This document shows positions 33,756 through 41,714 of a DNA stretch of 64,000 bases, piece by piece. Position 1 is the first letter of the stretch; each line of letters starts with the position of its first letter. A program made the translations under genes and the position numbers. Origin of the DNA: Taklimakanibacter lacteus. Its GTDB lineage: Bacteria > Pseudomonadota > Alphaproteobacteria > Rhizobiales > Aestuariivirgaceae. The notes under the pieces are model-generated. The model ran no database searches and was not told the DNA's origin. It saw only the letters and a program-made list of their open reading frames with translations. Location: positions 434,001-498,000 of the forward strand of contig QOZQ01000001.1 of the NCBI GenBank assembly GCA_003576695.1, in the 5' to 3' direction.

Positions 33756-34589
33756 ATGATCGTCGATTCCCATGTGCATGTCTGGTCCAGCGATCCTCAG
33801 GCCTATCCCTGGCAGCCGCTCCTCGCCCATGTGCCGCCGCCGACCTATGCCGCCCCGGTCGAGAGGCTCATCGCCGACATGGCACATGCCAGGGTCGACA
33901 AGGCGATCCTGGTGCAGCCCAGCGTCTATGGTCGCGATCACCGCTATCTGATCGATTGCCTCAAGCTGGCGCCCGATCGCTTCATCGGCGTCGGCCTGGT
34001 CGACCTGCGCTCTGCGACGCCGCGCGAGGATTTCCTCGATCTCATCGCGAAGGGGGCCGGCCGCGGCCTGCGCCTCAACACGATCCGGCGCGGCGATGTC
34101 ACAAGGCTCACCGGCCCCGATTATCGTGATCTCTTCGAAACCGCGGAAGAAAAGGGAATTTCGATCGCCTTCCAGATGGATATCGAGCAGGCGCCGGTGG
34201 TGGCCCAGTTGGCGGCGCAACATCGCGCGCTGCCCCTGATCGTCGATTATCTGGGACCTGAGATTCACGGGCGCAGCGATTCAGCGCCTTATCTCGATCT
34301 CCTGGCCGCGCAGCCCAACGTCCATTTCAAGCTGCTGTGCACGGCGGAAGACACGAAGAGCGCCTATCCCTTTGCGGATGTCGTCGCCTTCTATCGATCC
34401 GTATTCGCCCGGTTCGGAGCGGAGCGTGTGATGTTCGGCTCGGACTATCCGGGGGCTGCAAACATATGCAGCTATGACAAGCTCATCCAATGGGGCGCGG
34501 ATTTCCCCGGTCTCGGCACGGCCGAAAAGGCGCTGGTCATGGGCGGAACGGCAGCGCGGCTGTTCGGCATTTCCGCGGAAAAGACGTAA
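33756..34589 (+). CDS. Amidohydrolase (TIM-barrel) family protein, lactonase/isomerase-like
   Basis: The 277-residue amidohydrolase-2 protein starts with the metal motif DSHVHVW and ends with MFGSDYPGAANICSYDKLIQW, carrying the conserved catalytic Asp. Relatives include galactarolactone isomerase, 2-pyrone-4,6-dicarboxylate lactonase and L-fuconolactonase. Next to uronate dehydrogenase and a DapA-like gene, acting on an aldaro- or sugar-acid lactone is the best guess. The start is ATG 33756. Confidence 0.82.
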   Translation: MIVDSHVHVWSSDPQAYPWQPLLAHVPPPTYAAPVERLIADMAHARVDKAILVQPSVYGRDHRYLIDCLKLAPDRFIGVGLVDLRSATPREDFLDLIAKGAGRGLRLNTIRRGDVTRLTGPDYRDLFETAEEKGISIAFQMDIEQAPVVAQLAAQHRALPLIVDYLGPEIHGRSDSAPYLDLLAAQPNVHFKLLCTAEDTKSAYPFADVVAFYRSVFARFGAERVMFGSDYPGAANICSYDKLIQWGADFPGLGTAEKALVMGGTAARLFGISAEKT

Positions 34590-34601
34590 GACAAGTTTAT
34601 G
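34581..34601 (+). promoter_or_regulatory. Candidate FCD/GntR operator upstream of the DapA-like gene (site 2)
   Basis: AAGACGTAAGACAAGTTTATG lies at the end of the amidohydrolase gene, 80-100 bp before the DapA-like start. Its reverse complement begins AAACTTGTCTTACGTCTT and matches 16 of 18 bases of the site at 41485-41502. The 11-mer ACAAGTTTATG recurs exactly at 41621-41631. A nested inverted repeat AAGACA-N6-TGTCTT spans 34588-34605. Confidence 0.6.
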
Positions 34602-34680
34602 TCTTGGGTTGACTTGCCGTCCGATGCCGGGCTAGGAGGGACCTTGATCGCAACCATCATCCGCGGACAGGAACAGACCA

Positions 34681-35601
34681 GTGCATAGTGACTTGGGACA
34701 ATCGGTCGTGGCGGTGCCGCCGCTCGCCCGTCATGACGACCTCTCCCTCAATGTCGACGCCAACCGGGCGCTGATCCGCCATCTCGAAGCGGGCGGGGTA
34801 TCGACGCTGATGTATGGCGGCAACGCCAATTTCTACCATGTGGCGCCCGGCGACTATGCCGAGGTGCTCGACATGCTGATCGAGCTTGCCTCGCCGGCCA
34901 GCTGGGTCATTCCCTCGGCCGGTCCCGATTTCGGCAAGCTCAAGGACCAGGCCAAGGTGCTGCGCTCTCGGCCGTTCCCGACCGCGATGGTGCTGCCGGG
35001 CATCGGCATGGCGACCGATGCCGGCATTGTCGCGGGCATCAGCCGCTTCGCCGAAAGCTTCGGCCGGCCGGTCATCATCTATCTCAAGGCGGAGAACTAT
35101 CTCTCGGTCGCCTCGGTCACGCGGCTGGTCGAGCAGGGTGTCGTCTCGGCCATCAAATATGCGATCGTGCGCGATGATCCCCGCCAGGACGCCTATCTGG
35201 CCGAGCTCGTCACCCGCATCGACCGCCAGCGCATCATCAGCGGCATCGGCGAGCGCCCGGCGGTCCAGCATTGGCGGCATTTCGGGCTCAGGGCCTTCAC
35301 CTCGGGCTCGGTGGCGCTGGCCCCCCGGCTGTCGAGCGCGCTGCTCGGCGCACTCAAGGCCGGCAATTTCGACGAGGCCGAGCGCCTCAGGCAGCTCTTC
35401 CTGCCCTTCGAGACGGCGCGCGATGACATCAACCCGACGCGGGTCCTGCATGACGGCGTGACGCTGGCGGGCATCGCCGATATGGGGCCGATCCTGCCCA
35501 TGCTGTCCAATCTCGACGAGGCCGATCGCCGGCGCGTGGCGCCGGCGGCCAAGGCCCTTCTCGCCCAGAATGCCGCGATGGCGAAGGGCGCTGCTGCCTG
35601 A
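34681..35601 (+). CDS. Dihydrodipicolinate synthase (DapA/NAL) family lyase
   Basis: This 306-residue class I aldolase-type TIM barrel has Schiff-base Lys K159 (GVVSAIKYAIVRDDP) and YGGNANFYHV in place of the classical GTTGE loop, so it is unlikely to be the biosynthetic DapA. Sugar-acid relatives include keto-deoxy-glucarate dehydratase and KDG aldolase. In this neighbourhood it may cleave or dehydrate a keto-deoxy sugar acid from the uronate route. It starts at GTG 34681 with a weak AGGA RBS. Confidence 0.83.
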   Translation: MHSDLGQSVVAVPPLARHDDLSLNVDANRALIRHLEAGGVSTLMYGGNANFYHVAPGDYAEVLDMLIELASPASWVIPSAGPDFGKLKDQAKVLRSRPFPTAMVLPGIGMATDAGIVAGISRFAESFGRPVIIYLKAENYLSVASVTRLVEQGVVSAIKYAIVRDDPRQDAYLAELVTRIDRQRIISGIGERPAVQHWRHFGLRAFTSGSVALAPRLSSALLGALKAGNFDEAERLRQLFLPFETARDDINPTRVLHDGVTLAGIADMGPILPMLSNLDEADRRRVAPAAKALLAQNAAMAKGAAA

Positions 35602-35613
35602 TGCGGCGGCGTC

Positions 35614-36369
35614 TCAGGGCTCGATGCTGTCGCTGAGCACGCGCAGCCGGGCATTGTCGATATGGGTGCGCATGGCATTGCGCGCCTCTTCCGGCTCCTC
35701 GGCGGTGATGGCGGCGAGGATGCGGCTGTGCTCCTGCTGGACGAGCTGCAGGCGCCTTGTGCTCTGGCGCAGTGACAGGGTGCGGGCGAGCTCCATGCCG
35801 CGCAGCGTATATTCGGACAGCACTTCCATCGTCTGCACGAAGATCTGGTTCTGGGCGGCGGCGCCGATCGCCACATGGAAGGCCTGATCGGCCTCGCTGC
35901 CGATCTCGCCGGTGGCGATGATCTTCTCGAGATCATCGAAAGCACGCTTCATGCGGTCGAGATCGGCCTCGGTGCGCCTTGTCGCGGCGAGGAAGGCGGC
36001 CTCGCCCTCGAGCCCGATGCGGAATTCCATGCAGCGCATCAAACCGGCAATGTCGTCGATCGGCGCCAGGAGGGCAAAGGCCTGGTTCGGCCGGCGCTGG
36101 ACGAAAGTGCCCGAGCCATGCCGCGAGATGACGACGCGGTCGGCCTGCAGGCGCGACAAAGCCTCGCGCACCACCGGGCGGGAAACGTCATAGAGCTCGC
36201 AGAGCTGGCTTTCGGAGGGCAGCTTCTCGCCTTCCGGCAGGGCGCCCGAGACGATGCGGTCGAGGATCTGGCCATATAGCTGGTCGGCCAGGCGCGACGG
36301 TCGGCTCGGCGACTGCACGCGCCACTCGGTCTTGCTGCGCAGCGGCTTATCGGCGGATTTGCGCGCCAA
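35614..36369 (-). CDS. GntR-family regulator with FCD effector domain
   Basis: The 251-residue protein has an N-terminal winged helix (QLYGQILDRIVSGALPEG, PSESQLCELYDVSRPVVREAL, GSGTFV) and a C-terminal FCD domain with three probable metal His: DQAFHVAIG, QEHSRILAA and MRTHIDNAR. FCD regulators often answer to sugar acids. It converges on the DapA-like gene and is divergent from ridA. Related operator-like sites (33676, 34581, 36487, 41485, 41616) lie before several nearby genes, suggesting it is the local regulator. Confidence 0.9.
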   Translation of the reverse strand: MARKSADKPLRSKTEWRVQSPSRPSRLADQLYGQILDRIVSGALPEGEKLPSESQLCELYDVSRPVVREALSRLQADRVVISRHGSGTFVQRRPNQAFALLAPIDDIAGLMRCMEFRIGLEGEAAFLAATRRTEADLDRMKRAFDDLEKIIATGEIGSEADQAFHVAIGAAAQNQIFVQTMEVLSEYTLRGMELARTLSLRQSTRRLQLVQQEHSRILAAITAEEPEEARNAMRTHIDNARLRVLSDSIEP

Positions 36370-36486
36370 GCTCGTTCTCCCGTCTTTCCTTCACCCAACG
36401 CGTTGTCCGCGTCATTTACAACCCATCCGTGTTTGCAGCATCGCCCGATCTTGCGCAAGCCCCCGACGGACGTCTTGCCCAAACAT

Positions 36487-36502
36487 GTCTGATAAGTTTA
36501 CA
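36487..36502. promoter_or_regulatory. Candidate FCD/GntR operator between fcd and ridA genes (site 3)
   Basis: GTCTGATAAGTTTACA shares A-x-AAGTTTA with the sites at 34591 and 41621. It lies 86 bp before the ridA start and 118 bp before the FCD regulator start in the shared divergent gap. Confidence 0.45.
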
Positions 36503-36587
36503 ATTCATTTCGTCGTGACGCAAATGAGGCCCGGCATGGGCCAAGCGGCAGGGCGACAGGCTTCGATCTGACAGGGAAATCACACAT

Positions 36588-37061
36588 ATGAGCGTAAACT
36601 TCCAGGACCGTCTCGATGCTCTGGGGGCCGAGCTGCCGCCCGCCGCCAAGGCCGGCTCGCCTTTCTTCCTGCAGGCGGCGGTGATGGGCAATCTCGTCTT
36701 CATGTCGGGCCAGATCCCGCGGCGCGGCGATGACATCATGTATAAGGGCCGGGTCGGCGACACTCTGAGCCCCGAGGAGGGCTACAAGGCGGCAAGGCTC
36801 TGCGCGCTCAATCTGGTGGCGCAGCTCAAGGAAGCCTGCGGCGGGCGCATCGACAAAGTGCGACGGTTCCTCAAGCTCACCGTCTTCGTCAATGCGTCGC
36901 CAGGCTTCACCGACGCCTCCGGCGTTGCCAATGGCGCCTCCGAGCTTCTGATGGAAGTCTTCGGCGAGGCCGGCCGCCACGCGAGGAGCGCCATCGGGGT
37001 CGCCACCCTGCCGCGCGGCGTCGGCGTCGAGGTCGAGGCCATTGTCGAGATCGCGCCATGA
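36588..37061 (+). CDS. RidA/YjgF-family protein
   Basis: The 157-residue RidA-like protein (VFMSGQIPRRGDDIMYKGRVGD, then FLKLTVFVNASPGF, ending ARSAIGVATLPRGVGVEVEAIVEI) has the conserved Arg in ARSAIG. RidA proteins hydrolyse reactive enamine/imine intermediates from PLP or flavin enzymes. It overlaps the flavoenzyme gene at ATGA (37058-37061), suggesting it clears an imine formed by that oxidase. Confidence 0.9.
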   Translation: MSVNFQDRLDALGAELPPAAKAGSPFFLQAAVMGNLVFMSGQIPRRGDDIMYKGRVGDTLSPEEGYKAARLCALNLVAQLKEACGGRIDKVRRFLKLTVFVNASPGFTDASGVANGASELLMEVFGEAGRHARSAIGVATLPRGVGVEVEAIVEIAP

Positions 37062-39265
37062 CCACGGCGCCGCGCCGGCGCGACCCGCGCTACGACATAT
37101 TGTTCGAGCCGATCCGCATCGGCCCCAAAGTGATGAAGAACCGCTTCTACCAGGTGCCGCAATGCACCGGCGCCGGCCATCCGCGGCCGGGCTCCAATGC
37201 CGGCCACCGGGCGGTGAAGGCGGAAGGCGGCTGGGGCGGGCTTTCGACCGAAAGCTGCTCGATCCATCCCGAGGTCAACCAGTCGACATCGACCAACACC
37301 ACCCTGTGGGACGAGGGCGATGTCATCAACCATCGCCACATGGTGGACGAGGTCCATAAATGGGGCGCCCTGGCGGGCGTCGAGCTGGGCGCCGGCGGGG
37401 TCAAGGACAATCTGTGGAGCCGCTATGTGGCGCCGGCCTTCGACCGCTATCCGTCCGGCGGCACGCCTAAGGTCTACACCTATCCCGCGGCCGAGGAAGA
37501 CATCGACCGCGTCATGCAGATGTATGAGGACGCGGCCCGGCGCGCCAGGGATGCGGGCTTCGACATTCTCTATATCCACGGCGCCGCCGGCGTCTTTCCG
37601 GTGCATGCGCTGTCGCGTCATTTCAACCGCCGCACCGACAAATATGGCGGCTCGTTCGAGAACCGCGCCCGCTTCTGGGTCGAGGCGCTGGAGCGGCTGA
37701 AGAAGGTGGCGGGCGATGAGTGCGCGGTGGCGACCCGTATCTCGATCGACGATCTCGCCGGGCCCTGGGGCCTCGAGCTCCATGATGAGGGCCTGGCCTT
37801 CGTCGACTACATCACCAGGCTCGGCCTCGTCGATATGTGGGACATCATCATCGGCGGCTCGGGCAACGACATGTGGGGCGAGGATTCGGGGCCGTCGCGC
37901 TTCTACAAGTCGAACCACCAGTCGCCCTGGAACGCGGAAGTGAAGCGCATCGCCAAGGTTCCGGTGGTCGGCGTCGGTCGCTTCACCGAGCCCGACGAGA
38001 TGGTGCGGGTGATCCGCTCGGGCCAGCTCGACATCATCGGCGCGGCCAGGCCTTCGATCGCCGATCCCTGGCTGCCACGCAAGATCGACGAGGGGCGCAT
38101 CGAGGATATCTGCGAATGCATCGGCTGCAATGCCTGCGTGTCGCGCTTCAACCTCAACAACATGATCATCTGCACGCAGAACCCGACGGCGCTCGAGGAA
38201 TATCGGCGCGGCTGGCATCCGGAACGCTTCGACATGGCGCCCACGCCCGAAATGGTGCTGGTGGTGGGGGCGGGGCCTTCCGGCCTCGAATGCGCGCGCG
38301 TGCTCGGCAAGCGCGGCTATGAGGTGCATCTCGTCGAGGCGAAGGAACAGCTCGGCGGCCATCTGCGCGATGTCGTGCGCCTGCCGGGCCTTGCCGAATG
38401 GGGCCGCGTCTATGACTATCGCGAAGGACAGATCGCGCGCATGAGCAATGTCACGGTGATGCGCGGCACCGGCCTCGTCACCGCCGACGACATTCTCGAT
38501 TATGGCGCCAGGCGCGTGGTGCTGGCGACGGGCGCGCGCTGGGTCGGCAATGGCCTTGGCGCCTCGGGGCCAGACGCGATCTCCGGCATCGACGCGGCGC
38601 TCGATCATTTCGTCACGCCGGAACAGTTCTTCGCCGGCAAGGCGATCGGCGAGCGCGTCGTGGTGCTCGATTCCGACGGCTATTTCATGGGCATCAGCAT
38701 CGCCGAGGTGCTGGCCGACCAAGGCAAGCAGGTGACGCTCGTCACCCATCTCGACACTGTCGCGCCGATGACGGGATTGACGCTCGAAGGCTATAATCTG
38801 CGCCGCATGATGCGCGAGAAGGGGATCAAGGAGCGCCTCGCCCACTGGGTCGACAAGGTCGAGAAGAATGACGACGGCGTCGATGTCTTCCTCTACGATC
38901 TCTACCGCGACGGCTCGCGGCGGACCACGCGCCCCGAGACCGGCATCTATCCGCGCCGGCTCGGCAATGCGGTCGATATAATGAGCTGCGACAGCGTGAT
39001 CCTGTGCACGGCGCGCGAATCGAAGCGCGAGCTCTATGACGATCTCACGGCGCTGAAGCCGCGCTGGAAGGAAGCGGGGCTCGAGACGGTGGTGCGCTCA
39101 GGCGACTGCCTGGCGCCGCGCTATCTGGCGGATGCCATTTTTGACGGGCACCGCATCGCGCGCGAATTCGAGAGCGCCAACCCGGAACGGCCGCGCGCCA
39201 TCATCCGCGAGCGCCAGATCTGGGGGCATGAGACATTTCCGAAGCTCGGGGATCACGTGGTGTAG
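37058..39265 (+). CDS. NADH:flavin oxidoreductase, trimethylamine/dimethylamine dehydrogenase type
   Basis: The 735-residue protein has an N-terminal OYE-like FMN barrel (LFEPIRIGPKVMKNRFY), a 4Fe-4S motif C354-x2-C357-x2-C360-x11-C372 (CECIGCNACVSR), and a C-terminal dinucleotide domain (VLVVGAGPSGLECARVLGKRGYEVHLVEA). The architecture matches TMADH, dimethylamine dehydrogenase and dienoyl-CoA-reductase relatives. It would oxidise an amine or enoyl substrate in the cytosol. Translational coupling to RidA favours an amine giving an imine. The actual substrate is unknown. Confidence 0.88.
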   Translation: MTTAPRRRDPRYDILFEPIRIGPKVMKNRFYQVPQCTGAGHPRPGSNAGHRAVKAEGGWGGLSTESCSIHPEVNQSTSTNTTLWDEGDVINHRHMVDEVHKWGALAGVELGAGGVKDNLWSRYVAPAFDRYPSGGTPKVYTYPAAEEDIDRVMQMYEDAARRARDAGFDILYIHGAAGVFPVHALSRHFNRRTDKYGGSFENRARFWVEALERLKKVAGDECAVATRISIDDLAGPWGLELHDEGLAFVDYITRLGLVDMWDIIIGGSGNDMWGEDSGPSRFYKSNHQSPWNAEVKRIAKVPVVGVGRFTEPDEMVRVIRSGQLDIIGAARPSIADPWLPRKIDEGRIEDICECIGCNACVSRFNLNNMIICTQNPTALEEYRRGWHPERFDMAPTPEMVLVVGAGPSGLECARVLGKRGYEVHLVEAKEQLGGHLRDVVRLPGLAEWGRVYDYREGQIARMSNVTVMRGTGLVTADDILDYGARRVVLATGARWVGNGLGASGPDAISGIDAALDHFVTPEQFFAGKAIGERVVVLDSDGYFMGISIAEVLADQGKQVTLVTHLDTVAPMTGLTLEGYNLRRMMREKGIKERLAHWVDKVEKNDDGVDVFLYDLYRDGSRRTTRPETGIYPRRLGNAVDIMSCDSVILCTARESKRELYDDLTALKPRWKEAGLETVVRSGDCLAPRYLADAIFDGHRIAREFESANPERPRAIIRERQIWGHETFPKLGDHVV

Positions 39266-39307
39266 CAAGTACGCGCGCTCCTAAATCGTCCCCGGCGAAG
39301 GCCTTTT

Positions 39308-39345
39308 ACCCTCGCCCTGCAAGCGAAGCGCAGCAGGGAGAGGGC
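39308..39345. repeat. Dispersed GC-rich hairpin repeat, copy 1
   Basis: It starts ACCCTCGCCCTGCAAGCG and ends GGGAGAGGG; the arms ACCCTCGCCCTGC / GCAGGGAGAGGG pair with one or two mismatches. It differs from the copy at 58166 at one base in the first 36. It sits between the convergent flavoenzyme and RraA-like genes. Confidence 0.75.
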
Positions 39346-39379
39346 AAGGCCGCCATCCTTCTGCGTTGATGAGTTTTCT

Positions 39380-40096
39380 TTACCGCCCTTTCTTCCATTT
39401 CTCGAAAGCGGCAAGGCTCTCTTCGTTGGGCGGATAGAGTCCGTAGGTCGACTGGCCGGCCAGCACCCGCTCGATGACGAAATCCTCCATCAGCGTCTGC
39501 TCGGTGCCCTGGCGCGCCACCTCATCGGCAAGATGGCGCGGGATCACCACGACGCCCTCGCGGTCGCCGACAATGATGTCGCCCGGATAGACCGGCACAT
39601 CGCCGCAGCCGATCGGCACATTGACGTCGACGGCGTGATGGCGGGTGAGGTTGGTGGGCGCGGCGCGGCCGGCGCAATAGACCGGATAGTCGAGCGCCTC
39701 GATGGTGGGTGAATCGCGCAAGCCGCCATCGGTGACGACGCCGGCGGCGCCGCGCATCATCGTGCGGCTCACCAGGATACTCCCGGCGCCGGCGGCGCGC
39801 GCATCCTGGCGGCAATCGATCACCAGCACATGGCCCGCGGGGATCGTCTCGACCGCCTTGCGCTGTGGATGCTCGCGATTCTCGAAGACGGCGGAGACAT
39901 CGATATCCTCGCGCGCCGGAATATAGCGCAAGGTGAAGGCCTCGCCGACCATCGAAGGCCCGCCGGTCGTCAGCCGGTAGACTTTGTGCATGAAGGTGTT
40001 GCGCAGGCCGCGCGCCATGAGCTGCGAGGTCAAGGTCGCGGTGCTGATGCGCGACAGGAGGGCGCGGGTTTCGGGCGAAAGGGGCTGTGTGCTCAT
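39380..40096 (-). CDS. RraA-like / 4-hydroxy-4-methyl-2-oxoglutarate aldolase family protein
   Basis: From ATG 40096 (AGGA RBS) the product is 238 residues. The family core is clear: AAGVVTDGGLRDSP (Arg-Asp metal/substrate pair), NVPIGCGDVPVYPGDIIVGDREGVVVIP. Members in catabolic loci are metal-dependent aldolases or oxaloacetate decarboxylases acting on oxo-acids rather than RNase E regulators. It is co-directional with the D-serine-dehydratase-like gene 35 bp upstream. A longer reading from 40375 runs through that neighbour's coding region and is rejected. Confidence 0.87.
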   Translation of the reverse strand: MSTQPLSPETRALLSRISTATLTSQLMARGLRNTFMHKVYRLTTGGPSMVGEAFTLRYIPAREDIDVSAVFENREHPQRKAVETIPAGHVLVIDCRQDARAAGAGSILVSRTMMRGAAGVVTDGGLRDSPTIEALDYPVYCAGRAAPTNLTRHHAVDVNVPIGCGDVPVYPGDIIVGDREGVVVIPRHLADEVARQGTEQTLMEDFVIERVLAGQSTYGLYPPNEESLAAFEKWKKGR

Positions 40097-40131
40097 CGCG
40101 AGACGTCCTGGTTGCTGGATGTGAGGAGAGA

Positions 40132-41448
40132 TCAGAAATAGGTGCGGATGGCCGAGACGACATTGTAGTCGTCGTCGACGACCGAGATGACCTGCCATTT
40201 GTCGAATGTCGTGCAGGGATGCGAGATGCCGAAGGCCACCATATCGCCGACGGCGAGCGGGCTCGTCTCCGGAACCTGCAAATAGCAGTGCTGGTCGTTG
40301 AGCCCGGTCACGACATAGCCCGGTCCGAAGGACTGCAACGAGCTCACGGTGACGCCTTGACCGGGCCGCAGCCACTTGAGCGGCGTCGGCATGGCGGAAT
40401 CGAAGGAGATGTCGCGCCGGCCGACGGTGAGGATGGCCCGGTTGGGTTCGGGACGCGATTGCACATAGGCCCAGACTTCGAGCGCGGCCTGCGGTGCCGG
40501 ACCCAGATCATCGACCCAGGGCGTGCGCGCCCGCAGCTGCGCGAAATGCTTCACATAGCTGTCGGAATCATGGGTGAGGTAGCAGCCGCAGCGCAGCACC
40601 AGGCGGTGAGGCCGCGACAGGCCGGCCTTGCTGAACCGTTTTGTCACCATATCGTAGAAGACCGTGCCCCCGGCGGTCAGCAGGATCTCGCCCTCGCCGA
40701 ACAAAGCCTCGCGGTCGCAGCCCGTGGCAATATCGAGAAGGCTCGAGAGGAAATCCTCCACCACTTTCGCCGATTCCTCAGGCGTCGGCTTGCGCAGCAG
40801 GCCCTCATAGCCGCCGACGCCGCGCAAGGAGAGATGAGGCGCTTCCGCCTTGATGGCGCGCGCCACCTCCATCGCCTGCTCATGGGTGCGGCAGCCGGTG
40901 CGCCCGCCCTGGAAGCCGCCTTCGAGGATGACCTGCAGCGGCCGGGTAAGGCCGCCAGCACGCGCGGCCTGACCAAGCTGGCGCACCAGCGCCACCGAAT
41001 CGACGAAGCAATAGAAGTCGAAGTCGGGATCGCGCTTGAGCTCATCGATGATGTAGCGCTGCGACCTCGCGCCGACCGGCTGATTGGCGAGCAGCAGGCG
41101 TCCGAAGCCGAACTGTCGCGCCACCTGCACCTGTTCCACGGATCCCAGGGTGATGCCCCAGGCGCCGTCGGCGATCTGGCGGGCATAAAGCTGCGGGCTC
41201 ATGGTCGTCTTGCCGTGCGGCGCGATATCGGCGCCGGTCGCCGCCAGATAACGGCGCATCCAGCTGCTGTTATGGGCGATGGCGCTCTCGCGCATCACCG
41301 CCGCCGGCAAGGGCAGGTCCTCGCGCAGGATATTCCAGCCCTTCTTGCCGATGCCGGCCAGCGTCATCGGCATTATGTCGCCCGGCATGCCTTTCACCGT
41401 CCGGTCGATGGCGGAGGCTTCGATGGCGGACAAATCGATCTTGGTCAT
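40132..41448 (-). CDS. D-serine dehydratase-like / DSD1-type PLP enzyme (alanine racemase N-domain)
   Basis: The 438-residue fold-type III PLP enzyme has Lys80 in APHGKTTMSPQL as the Schiff-base residue, and C-terminal zinc ligands H410 and C412 in GISHPCTTFDKW, as in eukaryotic-type D-serine dehydratases and D-threo-3-hydroxyaspartate dehydratases. It probably eliminates water or splits a beta-hydroxy D-amino acid to an oxo-acid. ATG 41448 with GGAG RBS. It precedes the RraA-like aldolase in one operon and is divergent from the ABC transporter at 41715. Confidence 0.88.
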   Translation of the reverse strand: MTKIDLSAIEASAIDRTVKGMPGDIMPMTLAGIGKKGWNILREDLPLPAAVMRESAIAHNSSWMRRYLAATGADIAPHGKTTMSPQLYARQIADGAWGITLGSVEQVQVARQFGFGRLLLANQPVGARSQRYIIDELKRDPDFDFYCFVDSVALVRQLGQAARAGGLTRPLQVILEGGFQGGRTGCRTHEQAMEVARAIKAEAPHLSLRGVGGYEGLLRKPTPEESAKVVEDFLSSLLDIATGCDREALFGEGEILLTAGGTVFYDMVTKRFSKAGLSRPHRLVLRCGCYLTHDSDSYVKHFAQLRARTPWVDDLGPAPQAALEVWAYVQSRPEPNRAILTVGRRDISFDSAMPTPLKWLRPGQGVTVSSLQSFGPGYVVTGLNDQHCYLQVPETSPLAVGDMVAFGISHPCTTFDKWQVISVVDDDYNVVSAIRTYF

Positions 41449-41484
41449 GCTTCGGGCTCCGTCCCGCAAACCGCTGTTCTTCCC

Positions 41485-41502
41485 AAACTTGTCTTACATC
41501 TC
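41485..41502 (-). promoter_or_regulatory. Candidate FCD/GntR operator upstream of the DSD1-like gene (site 4)
   Basis: AAACTTGTCTTACATCTC matches 16 of 18 bases with the reverse complement of 34581-34598. It lies 37-54 bp before the DSD1-like start and fits the TTGTnnnAC type of GntR operators. Confidence 0.6.
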
Positions 41503-41615
41503 TATTCTCAGTGGATTCAATGGCTTTTCGAGAAAATTCCGAGACATTGCGGAAATCGCGGAAAACCGGGCCTGTTTTCGCTGCCGGACGCAGTGCGGTC
41601 ACGACGGCAAAACCT

Positions 41616-41631
41616 GACTTACAAGTTTATG
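41616..41631 (+). promoter_or_regulatory. Candidate FCD/GntR operator upstream of the family-5 transporter (site 5)
   Basis: GACTTACAAGTTTATG carries the exact 11-mer ACAAGTTTATG also found at 34591-34601. It is 84 bp before GTG 41715 in the divergent gap 41449-41714, which holds nothing else recognisable. Confidence 0.55.
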
Positions 41632-41714
41632 AATTCTTGACAGACGGTCGTCGACATGTAAGCGTACTCGTCGCACCATCCAATTTTCGAAAAATAACCA
41701 GGGAGGACTACCAG

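Noticed and set aside
36782-38845. 687-codon minus-strand frame over the TMADH-like gene
   Set aside because: It is the complement of a conserved flavoenzyme with Fe-S and FMN motifs; its translation has no domain and is rich in Asp/His/Arg as expected from shadow frames.
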